From CAYUYM01 sp964449305 (GTDB lineage Bacteria; Bacteroidota; Ignavibacteria; SZUA-365; CAYQST01): a DNA stretch of 6,559 bases. The notes under the pieces were generated by a model. It searched no databases and was not told the origin of the DNA. It worked only from the letters and a program-made list of their open reading frames with translations. The DNA lies in contig CAYUYM010000190.1 in the NCBI GenBank assembly GCA_964449305.1, positions 1 to 6,559 of the forward strand, given 5' to 3'. Below, in pieces: positions 1 through 5,578 of the stretch (position 1 is the stretch's first letter; every line of letters begins with the position of its first letter). The position numbers were made by a program, and so were the translations under genes.

Positions 1-375
1 GACGGCTCTGGGTCGGCCGATGCGCTCCGCCACCTCGCCGTAGGTCCAGGTGCTTCCGCGGGGGATGTCCAGCAGCACCTTCCACACGGCCTCCTGAAAC
101 GGCGTGCCGTGAAACACGAGCTCCGTCTGCATCACGTGACGCGAGCTTCGAAAGCAGGAGGTGATGTCGGTCTGGACCGCCTTTGGCAGCGGTGCCTCGG
201 TGATGGAGATGCGTTTCCATGCACGCCTCAGGTACCGCTCCATGGCGGCGCGCCAGTCGGCCGTGTCGAAGCCGATGAAACAGATCGCCCCGTCGAGCAG
301 CGCCACGTGCAGGTCGCCGATGGGGGAGGGAAGATGCCCGAGCCGGATGGCGGCTCCTTCGGGTGGGGTGGTCAT
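1..375 (-). CDS. ogt: Methylated-DNA--protein-cysteine methyltransferase (Ogt type), N-terminal part
   Basis: The 125 visible codons read without a stop from the ATG at 375 to the left edge, so the gene is cut by the window and is not broken. The family repairs O6-alkylguanine (and O4-alkylthymine) by moving the alkyl group to its own cysteine in the cytoplasm. Residues 15-36 form the N-terminal beta-strand region (SPIGDLHVA then ICFIGF). Residues 90-125 are the classic DNA-binding start of the domain: GTPFQEAVWKVL, then IPRGSTWTYGEVAERIGRP. Tyr112 matches the base-flipping tyrosine of this family. The arginine finger and the PCHR active site lie just past the edge and cannot be checked. There is no Ada-type N-terminal methylphosphotriester domain, so this is a stand-alone Ogt. 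A GAGG Shine-Dalgarno (plus 381-384) sits 5 bp before the ATG. The gene starts 17 bp after the stop of the CAP-domain gene, so co-transcription is likely. Confidence 0.9.
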   Translation of the reverse strand, partial: MTTPPEGAAIRLGHLPSPIGDLHVALLDGAICFIGFDTADWRAAMERYLRRAWKRISITEAPLPKAVQTDITSCFRSSRHVMQTELVFHGTPFQEAVWKVLLDIPRGSTWTYGEVAERIGRPRAV

Positions 376-392
376 GATGTCCTCATGTGTGA

Positions 393-905
393 CTACCTGG
401 TCTTGACGAAGATCTGGGTGAAATAGGTGCGGTTGTCCGCGTCCTTGACAATGCCGATGCCGGTGCGGTTGTAATCACCCTCGATGTTGGCCAGATGCCC
501 GGGACTCTTGAGCCAGCCCGCCACCGCGGTTGCCGCGGGATCGCTGTAGCCACTGTTGTACGCCACATTCTCCCCCGCCCTGCTGATCGCCATGATGGCC
601 TGCACCCTGGCCACACGTTCATCAAAGCCGTCGTGCCCGAAGGCAACGGTGCCGTTGGCCATGTTCTGCGAATGTTCCCGCGCAATGGCCGCAATCGCCT
701 CATCAAACACCAGGGCCGCAAGGCTCTTCGACGCCCTGTGCCCGTTGATCAGGCCGTGCGTCTGCTGCTCCATCGCGCCGTTCGGATTCGACGGACCGGA
801 GTCCGTCCCGTTGTCGCATCCCGATGGCATCACCCCGGCCAGACACCCGATGACGGCCACTGTCACCAGCCACCCGCAACGGTGGATTGAATGAATGCTG
901 CGCAT
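393..905 (-). CDS. Exported CAP/SCP-domain (YkwD-like) protein, probable lipoprotein
   Basis: This encodes 170 residues from the ATG at 905. I chose this start over the longer reading from 959 because AGAGGTG (plus 914-920) lies 8 bp upstream of it, and because it places the hydrophobic segment (residues 11-26) near the N terminus. Two cysteines could be lipidated: Cys21 after VIG, which fits the lipobox better, or Cys30 after PSG. A low-complexity Gly/Ser/Asn/Pro linker follows (31-44). Residues 49-168 form a bacterial CAP domain (PF00188, YkwD type). Its conserved pieces are visible: REHSQNM with His78, the FGHDGF segment, GENVA with Glu112, and WLKSPGHLANI with His137. These residues line the usual CAP cavity. 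The biochemical role of bacterial stand-alone CAP proteins is poorly known, and no substrate can be inferred. The gene lies 70 bp after the M16 peptidase and 17 bp before ogt, on the same strand. Confidence 0.88.
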   Translation of the reverse strand: MRSIHSIHRCGWLVTVAVIGCLAGVMPSGCDNGTDSGPSNPNGAMEQQTHGLINGHRASKSLAALVFDEAIAAIAREHSQNMANGTVAFGHDGFDERVARVQAIMAISRAGENVAYNSGYSDPAATAVAGWLKSPGHLANIEGDYNRTGIGIVKDADNRTYFTQIFVKTR

Positions 906-913
906 GTGAGACA

Positions 914-920
914 CACCTCT
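914..920 (-). promoter_or_regulatory. Shine-Dalgarno AGAGGTG that sets the CAP-protein start
   Basis: On the minus strand AGAGGTG ends 8 bp before the ATG at 905. This strong site argues against the upstream in-frame ATG at 959, which would add 18 residues ahead of the signal segment. Confidence 0.75.
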
Positions 921-975
921 GTTGTTGAACATCATCACCAACCATCTTCCACCTGCCACCTACCAATTCACATCC

Positions 976-3786
976 TCACTCCGGCCGCAGCACCACCTGC
1001 ACCGCCTTGTCCGCGGTGAAGTATTTCTGCGCAGCCGCCTGCACCTGCTCCACGGTCACCGCCTTCACGTGGTCCTCGTAGCGGAGGATGTCCTGCGGGT
1101 CCTCGCCCTGCTGGGCGAAGGTCTCAAGAGCGGAGAGCCAGAAGCCGTTCTCCTTCAGGTTCACCTCGCGCTGCCGCAGGGCCTGCTCCCGATACTTCGC
1201 GAGGTAGGTGGCATCCACCGGCGCGTTGCGCAGCGCTGCGATCTCGGTCCTCACCGTCTGCAGAAGCTCTCCCACACGGTCGGGATTGCACCCGAAGCCG
1301 ATGGACACGGTGCAGCGCGGCTGCGGCCAGCGTTCGAGCGAGGAGCTGACGGCGACGCCGTACGTGCCGCCCTTTTCCTCACGAACCGCCTCCCGCAGCG
1401 TGATACGCAGGATGGCGATCGCCGCGTTCAACGCGAAGCGTTCCTCCGTCCTCCATTCCAAGGGATTGGACATCACGAAGCGGACGGCGCTCTTCGGCTC
1501 AAGACCCTTTCGCACCTCCTTGCTCACACCAGCCGTGGGGAACTCCACCTTCGGGTCCACCCACGACTCCCTGCGCCCCGTTGCCGGCAGTCCGCCGAGC
1601 CATGTCTCCACCAAAGGCCGGATCGCCTGAGGTGTGAACGCTCCGACGATGGTGAAGGTGAAATCACCGGCGTCGGCAAAGCGATCGGTGTAACTTGCCA
1701 TGGCCTCGTCGAGGGACACCGTTTCGAGCCGCTCCTCCGTCACCGGCGTGCGGCGCGGATTGTATTGCGATGTGGTCACGAGCAGCGTGTCCTCAAGCGC
1801 TGATTCCGGCTGGGCCGATCTGTTGTGCAGCGCCCCCGCCAGGCGCTTCCGGTAGGAGGTGAAGGCGTCGGCGTCCTTGCGCGGTGCGGTGAAATACAGA
1901 TGGATGAGCGTGAACATCGTCTCCAGATCCTGCGGTGAGGCCGTCCCGGTGATGCCTTCAAACAGCTCACGCACCACGGGGTTCACACGCACAATCCGGC
2001 CCGTGAGGTACTTGCGAAGCTCCGTCTGCGGAAACTGGCCGAGGCCACCCTCCTGCACGATGCCCGGTGCGAGCGTGGCGGAGAGAAGCTGTGCCGGACC
2101 GACCTTCGACGTCCCACCCGGGCTGTATGCGCTGAACAGCACCTCGTCGTTCTTGAAATCCGTCGGCTTGAGCAGCACGCGGACACCGTTCGAAAGCACC
2201 CACTCGGTGACGCCGAGTGCCGGGATGGAGCTCTCCTTCGTGACCCGGCCCGGCGTGGGCGTCTTCTCCACAAGCGGCGTGGTGATGACCTTGTCCACAT
2301 AGGCGTCGATCGGTTGTGCCTTCGCATCCTCCATGGCCCTGGCCAGTTCGGCCTCCGACGGGAAGGGCTTGCCGTCCTTCTGTGGCCCTGAGGCGAGCAC
2401 CACACGGTTCTCTGTGGTCATGAGCTCCTTCGCCAGGGCGTTGATCTCCTCAAGGGTGATGCCGGGAAGCACCTGGTTGCAGAGCGCGAGCTCGGTGTCC
2501 TCGTCCGTGAGTGCATCGCCGCGGAGGAAGTGGCGCACGCAGGCGGTGACCCACATCCGCGATTCGGTCTTGTCCTTCTCCTTCACGGCCGATTCGAACT
2601 GCCGGAGCTGCTCGGCCTTCTGCCGCTCCAGCTCCGTGGCGGTGAATCCGAAGCGCCGGACGCGCTCGGCCTCCACCATCGCCGCACCCAGGCCTCGCAG
2701 CACGCCCCCTTCGGGAACAGAGATGCTCATGATGTAGCTGCTGACGGTGCGGAGCGAGCGGCCGGACATGGACATCGCGCTCAGATACGGCGGGTCCGCC
2801 TTCTGGGCGAGCTCGCGGAGACGGGCGTTGAACATGCCGTTGTAGAGCGATTCCACGAGACCGCGGCGGAAATCGCCCACGGTGCGGAACTCCTGCACAG
2901 GGCGTTTGAAATGGATGCTCACATTCGTGCGCGTCGCCTCGGGATCCGTGGCGATGGCGTAGACCGTCTCCTTGTGAAACGGGACGGTGAACAGCTCACG
3001 CTTCCGTGGCGCGGTGGTCGCAGGAATGCCCTCGAAATGCCGACGGACAAGCTCCTCCATCTTCGCCAGATCCAGATCGCCCACCACAGCGATGGCCATG
3101 AGATCCGGACGGTACCAATCCTTGTAGAACGATCGGATCTTGTCGTGGGTGAAGCTCTCAAGGATCTCCTTTTTCCCGATGGGCATGCGCTCGGCATACC
3201 GCGATCCCCGATAGAGGATGGGGTACTGCCGGTCACGCATGCGGGCGTCGGCACCCCGGCCCTGCCGCCATTCCTCGATGATCACACCGCGCTCCTTGTC
3301 GATCTCCTCTCCTTCGAGGCTCACGAGGTGGGCCCAGTCCTCCATGATCTGGAAGGACTTGTCCAGGATGTCGGGCTTGTCGGTGGGCGCCTGAAGCATG
3401 TAGGTGGTCTCGTCGAAGCTCGTGGATGCGTTCACATCCCCGCCGAAGCGCATGCCGATGGACTCCATGAAGGACACGAGTTCCGTCTTCTGGAAGTTCT
3501 TCGAGCCGTTGAAGCACATGTGCTCCAGGAAGTGCGCCAGCCCCTGCTGGTCGTCGTTCTCGAGAATGGACCCGGCGTTGACGGCGAGGCGCAGTTCCAC
3601 GCGTCCGGCCGGCCGTGCATTCTGCCGCAGATAGTAGGTCATGCCATTCCTGAGCGTCCCTGTCCGGATCTTTGCATCCATCGGCAGCGGCCTGGTGAGG
3701 TCGGCCGTGGTGGGGGATTTCTGGGAGAAGGCACCCGTGGTGGGGAGCAGGAGAACAATCGACAGGACAAGGAGAAGGGAACGCAT
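976..3786 (-). CDS. Secreted M16 family zinc metallopeptidase, PqqL-like, two-repeat form
   Basis: This encodes 936 residues, close to the length of E. coli PqqL (931 aa, from memory). Residues 1-21 form a signal peptide (MRS, then a Leu/Val/Ile core, with cleavage possible after A19 or S21), so the enzyme should act in the periplasm or outside. Two M16 modules are visible. The active N-terminal half has the inverted zinc motif HFLEH (His85, catalytic Glu88, His89). The third ligand is probably Glu165 in DKERGVIIEEW, 75 residues after His89, which matches the family spacing. The C-terminal half (from about residue 526, EWVLSNGVRVLL) has no HxxEH where its own would fall and is presumably inactive. 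It keeps the substrate-binding Arg802/Tyr809 pair in REEKGGTYG, typical of this half. Family members cut peptides or small unfolded proteins inside a closed chamber. A CCGGAG Shine-Dalgarno (plus 3795-3800) lies 8 bp before the ATG. The gene starts 27 bp after DUF2721 and precedes the CAP gene. No pqq biosynthesis genes are visible, so a role in PQQ synthesis is not supported. Confidence 0.95.
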   Translation of the reverse strand: MRSLLLVLSIVLLLPTTGAFSQKSPTTADLTRPLPMDAKIRTGTLRNGMTYYLRQNARPAGRVELRLAVNAGSILENDDQQGLAHFLEHMCFNGSKNFQKTELVSFMESIGMRFGGDVNASTSFDETTYMLQAPTDKPDILDKSFQIMEDWAHLVSLEGEEIDKERGVIIEEWRQGRGADARMRDRQYPILYRGSRYAERMPIGKKEILESFTHDKIRSFYKDWYRPDLMAIAVVGDLDLAKMEELVRRHFEGIPATTAPRKRELFTVPFHKETVYAIATDPEATRTNVSIHFKRPVQEFRTVGDFRRGLVESLYNGMFNARLRELAQKADPPYLSAMSMSGRSLRTVSSYIMSISVPEGGVLRGLGAAMVEAERVRRFGFTATELERQKAEQLRQFESAVKEKDKTESRMWVTACVRHFLRGDALTDEDTELALCNQVLPGITLEEINALAKELMTTENRVVLASGPQKDGKPFPSEAELARAMEDAKAQPIDAYVDKVITTPLVEKTPTPGRVTKESSIPALGVTEWVLSNGVRVLLKPTDFKNDEVLFSAYSPGGTSKVGPAQLLSATLAPGIVQEGGLGQFPQTELRKYLTGRIVRVNPVVRELFEGITGTASPQDLETMFTLIHLYFTAPRKDADAFTSYRKRLAGALHNRSAQPESALEDTLLVTTSQYNPRRTPVTEERLETVSLDEAMASYTDRFADAGDFTFTIVGAFTPQAIRPLVETWLGGLPATGRRESWVDPKVEFPTAGVSKEVRKGLEPKSAVRFVMSNPLEWRTEERFALNAAIAILRITLREAVREEKGGTYGVAVSSSLERWPQPRCTVSIGFGCNPDRVGELLQTVRTEIAALRNAPVDATYLAKYREQALRQREVNLKENGFWLSALETFAQQGEDPQDILRYEDHVKAVTVEQVQAAAQKYFTADKAVQVVLRPE

Positions 3787-3813
3787 GTGTCGGACTCCGG
3801 TTGGTGGTGGAGA

Positions 3814-4293
3814 TCAGATTTCCGTTTCGAGGATGAGGACCTTGTGCGCGAGTGAGATGTCGAGCAGGGCGAACAGCACGCCGACAGCAGCGGAGAGCAC
3901 GCCGATCATGAACACGATGACAGCGATGGTCGAGAAGACGCCTGTCAGGACCATGAGTTCGGCGGCCAGGCAGAGGGAGGCGAAAAGATAGGTGAACACG
4001 CCGATCCACAGGAAGATGAGTGCCTTGCGCAGAAAGTTGGCGCGGTGCAGCAGGGAGGACACCTGGCGCACGATGCTCTCAAGACGCACGGTGTCGAAGT
4101 ATCCGCCCGTGCCGGTCGTCTCCTCATGGGCGATGCGGCGCCGCTGTTCGTCGTTGAGCGCACGCAGGCGCCCCACCACGGTGGCGTACCGGTTGTTGAG
4201 GCCGAGGAGAAGGAGTCCGCAGGCGGAGATGAGCAGGGCGGGCGCCAGAATTGCCTGGATGGTCTGTTGCGCCGTTTGAACGAGGAATTGCAT
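3814..4293 (-). CDS. DUF2721 family small integral membrane protein
   Basis: This encodes 159 residues. The order of segments fits DUF2721 (PF11026): a first transmembrane helix at about residues 11-31 (AILAPALLISACGLLLLG), the conserved turn LNNRYATVVGRLRALN directly after it, a charged soluble stretch rich in Arg and Glu (48-90), and two more hydrophobic helices at about 90-111 and 116-145. The C terminus is short and polar. The function of the family is unknown. The ATG at 4293 is the only reasonable start, since an in-frame TGA lies four codons upstream and no other methionine comes early. No Shine-Dalgarno is visible in the 20 bp before it. It is the first gene of the leftward cluster, 27 bp ahead of the M16 peptidase, and it faces the glycosyltransferase across a 168-bp divergent region. 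Confidence 0.85.
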   Translation of the reverse strand: MQFLVQTAQQTIQAILAPALLISACGLLLLGLNNRYATVVGRLRALNDEQRRRIAHEETTGTGGYFDTVRLESIVRQVSSLLHRANFLRKALIFLWIGVFTYLFASLCLAAELMVLTGVFSTIAVIVFMIGVLSAAVGVLFALLDISLAHKVLILETEI

Positions 4294-4327
4294 GGGTACT
4301 GATCAGGTTGTACGACAGGACGGTCGA

Positions 4328-4337
4328 TGCAAAATAA
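4328..4337 (-). promoter_or_regulatory. Candidate promoter element upstream of DUF2721
   Basis: On the minus strand this reads TTATTTTGCA, 34 bp upstream of the DUF2721 ATG. TTATTTTG matches the Bacteroidota -7 consensus TAnnTTTG at five of six fixed positions. No matching -33 TTTG or -35 TTGACA is seen at the expected distance, so the call is tentative. The identical 10-mer lies upstream of the nucleotidase gene at 5513-5522. Confidence 0.3.
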
Positions 4338-4338
4338 C

Positions 4339-4350
4339 ACCACAGGTGGT
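4339..4350. repeat. Perfect inverted repeat ACCAC-AG-GTGGT
   Basis: Five-base arms with a 2-bp centre lie directly beside the candidate promoter element at 4328-4337, on its upstream side for the leftward operon. This position suits an operator, but short palindromes of this size arise by chance and no regulator is encoded nearby. Confidence 0.4.
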
Positions 4351-4367
4351 CATAAGTGCGATGACGC

Positions 4368-4378
4368 GGGAATTTCCC
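4368..4378. repeat. Perfect palindrome GGGAA-T-TTCCC
   Basis: Five-base arms flank a single central T in the divergent region. It is a possible protein-binding site. It directly abuts the hairpin that begins at 4379. Confidence 0.35.
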
Positions 4379-4406
4379 CACCCTGCGCTGCATCTGCTGC
4401 GGGGTG
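4379..4406 (+). repeat. Possible RNA hairpin in the divergent region
   Basis: Bases 4379-4387 can pair with 4398-4406: a 9-bp stem counting two G-U pairs (core CACCC with GGGTG) and a 10-base loop. The G-U pairs only hold if the plus strand is transcribed. No T-tract follows, so it is not an intrinsic terminator. If the glycosyltransferase promoter lies upstream of it, this would be a 5'-leader structure. Confidence 0.3.
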
Positions 4407-4436
4407 ATTCGCCCGCTCCACCAGCCTCCCTCTTTC

Positions 4437-4460
4437 CCACAGGCATTTCGTATGTTGTGG
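4437..4460 (+). promoter_or_regulatory. Hairpin/inverted repeat abutting the glycosyltransferase start codon
   Basis: CCACA (4437-4441) pairs with TGTGG (4456-4460). Inside it, GCAT (4443-4446) pairs with ATGT (4452-4455), counting one G-U pair. A single G (4442) is bulged and the loop is TTCGT. The stem thus has 9 pairs and ends one base before the ATG at 4462. As RNA it could control ribosome access; as DNA it could be an operator. It also covers TATGTT (4451-4456), which would sit about where a -10 box is needed for a leaderless transcript starting at the ATG. No Shine-Dalgarno is present. Confidence 0.45.
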
Positions 4461-4461
4461 C

Positions 4462-5493
4462 ATGAACATCCTTGTCATCCGCCTGTCGAGCATTGGCGAC
4501 ATCATCCTCATCACCCCGTTTCTGCGAAGCCTCAGGCGCCGGCATCCCCACGCCCACATTGATGTCGCGGTGATGCGTGAATACGCCCCGCTGCTCGAGG
4601 CGCATCCCCATGTGGACGGCCTTGTCCCCGTGGATCGCGCAGCGGGGATTGCCGGTCTGCGGGCACTCAACGCGGAGCTGCGGACACGGGAGTACGACCT
4701 GGTCTGCGATCTTCACAATTCGCATCGCTCGCGTGTGCTGCGCAGGGGAGTGGCCCCTGAGCTCCGCGTGTTGCGCAAGCGACCATGGCGCTGGATGCTG
4801 CTGGTCGGTCTCGGCATCGACTTCTACGGAAACGCCGCCCCTATTCCGGAGCGCTATCTCTCGTCTGTGGCCGATCCCGAGCTCCTGCCGGATGGCGGGG
4901 GCTGCGAGATCGCCCTGCCCGCCGCCGTGGAGGAGGCCGTCGGCCGCTCGGTGGCGCAGGGGGGCTGGACGGCGGGAGGGGCCGTGGTGGGAATCTGCCC
5001 GGGTGCCCGGCATGCCACGAAACGCTGGCCCGAAGACCATTTCCTCGCACTTGCCACCGGACTCCTGCGCAGCACGGACCTGCGATTGCTCGTGTTCGGT
5101 GACGCACACGATGCGGAGACGGGGCGGCGAATTGAAGCGCTCGATCCCACACGCATCACCTCCCTCTGCGGCACGCTTTCACTGCAGGAGACGGCTGCCT
5201 GGATGGATGTCTGCCGTGTGGTGGTGACCAATGACAGCGGTCTGATGCACCTCGCCACCGCACGCCGGCGTCCCGTGGTCGCGATCTTCGGATCCACCGT
5301 GAAGCAGTTCGGTTTCGCGCCGTATCACACTCCAGACTCCGTGGTGCTTGAGCTGCCCGGGCTTCGATGCCGACCCTGCACGCACATCGGTCGCAGCGCC
5401 TGTCCCAAAGGGCATCTCCAGTGCCTTGTCGACATCACGCCCGCCATGGTGCGCAACGCCCTCGCTGCCTTCATCCCCGACACCAAGGCCTGA
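4462..5493 (+). CDS. Glycosyltransferase family 9 (heptosyltransferase-like) protein
   Basis: This encodes 343 residues, the usual length for GT9 enzymes, which transfer heptose from an ADP-activated donor to the lipopolysaccharide core at the cytoplasmic face of the inner membrane. The start MNILVIRLSSIGDIILITPFL is the standard GT9 opening, with the Gly-Asp of the acceptor-side loop at 12-13, which confirms the ATG at 4462. The C-terminal nucleotide-sugar domain starts near residue 173. PGARHATKRWP (180-190) is the family phosphate/sugar-binding stretch, and NDSGLMHLA (257-265) followed by PVVAIFGST is the family hallmark. Near the end, Cys303, Cys306, Cys314 and Cys321 form a C-x2-C-x7-C-x6-C set around CPKGH, seen in a subset of GT9 proteins. 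The exact sugar donor (heptose or another) cannot be told from sequence. It is transcribed away from the leftward operon. No Shine-Dalgarno precedes it, and a hairpin abuts the start. Confidence 0.93.
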   Translation: MNILVIRLSSIGDIILITPFLRSLRRRHPHAHIDVAVMREYAPLLEAHPHVDGLVPVDRAAGIAGLRALNAELRTREYDLVCDLHNSHRSRVLRRGVAPELRVLRKRPWRWMLLVGLGIDFYGNAAPIPERYLSSVADPELLPDGGGCEIALPAAVEEAVGRSVAQGGWTAGGAVVGICPGARHATKRWPEDHFLALATGLLRSTDLRLLVFGDAHDAETGRRIEALDPTRITSLCGTLSLQETAAWMDVCRVVVTNDSGLMHLATARRRPVVAIFGSTVKQFGFAPYHTPDSVVLELPGLRCRPCTHIGRSACPKGHLQCLVDITPAMVRNALAAFIPDTKA

Positions 5494-5494
5494 T

Positions 5495-5519
5495 GCCGTG
5501 GTGTTCCGGCTTTTATTTT
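5495..5519 (+). terminator. Weak candidate intrinsic terminator after the glycosyltransferase
   Basis: GCCG (5495-5498) can pair with CGGC (5507-5510) across an 8-base loop, followed by TTTTATTTT (5511-5519). The stem is only four pairs, although all are G-C, and it starts two bases after the TGA stop. The T-rich run stands out against the GC-rich surroundings, but it may instead be part of the next gene's promoter. Confidence 0.35.
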
Positions 5520-5539
5520 GCAGCACCTGCACGTAAATT
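5511..5539 (+). promoter_or_regulatory. AT-rich candidate promoter upstream of the nucleotidase gene
   Basis: This short AT-rich island lies in an 85-bp gap. TTATTTTGCA (5513-5522) is identical to the 10-mer upstream of DUF2721 on the other strand. TAAATT (5534-5539) matches a -10 box at four of six positions, with a poor -35 (TTTTAT, 5511-5516) 17 bp upstream. Either could be the true core element. The start codon is 39 bp beyond TAAATT. Confidence 0.35.
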
Positions 5540-5578
5540 GATGCAGTGGCTTCAATCACATTCCCGGGTGCCCCATCC

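Larger units (their letters stand above)
4294..4461. promoter_or_regulatory. Divergent intergenic region between DUF2721 and the glycosyltransferase
   Basis: This 168-bp gap must hold the start signals for both the leftward operon and the rightward glycosyltransferase. It is more AT-rich than its flanks at 4328-4375. It contains several small palindromes, described separately (4339-4350, 4368-4378, 4379-4406 and 4437-4460), and the sequence CCACAGG occurs twice (4340-4346 and 4437-4443). No good sigma-70 pair with a 16-18 bp spacer was found on either strand, so promoter positions are uncertain. No small gene or RNA family was recognised. Confidence 0.6.

Noticed and set aside
109..426. Plus-strand open frames over the left edge
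   Set aside because: The minus strand here encodes an obvious methylguanine-methyltransferase domain that simply runs off the window.
949..964. G-rich minus-strand stretch GGTAGGTGGCAGGTGG between the M16 and CAP genes, a possible two-tier G-quadruplex
   Set aside because: It has only runs of two G in a GC-rich genome, no longer G-runs and no clear regulatory position. It is too likely to be chance.
922..1803. Plus-strand open frame (293 codons) opposite the end of the M16 gene
   Set aside because: It lies antisense to conserved M16 C-terminal sequence including REEKGGTYG. Its product has no recognisable motif and a skewed composition.
2530..3855. Long plus-strand open frame (441 codons) opposite the M16 gene
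   Set aside because: The minus-strand M16 protein is clear over this whole stretch. The opposite frame is open because of GC-rich codon use, and its translation, rich in His, Arg and Glu, shows no domain.
4301..4334. Minus-strand TTGCAT followed by TACAAC as a sigma-70 promoter for DUF2721
   Set aside because: The spacer is only 14 bp and both hexamers match the consensus poorly.
4303..5109. Minus-strand open frame (268 codons) over the divergent region and the GT9 gene
   Set aside because: It is a shadow of the GT9 coding frame. It would also run through the intergenic palindromes, and no family resemblance was seen.
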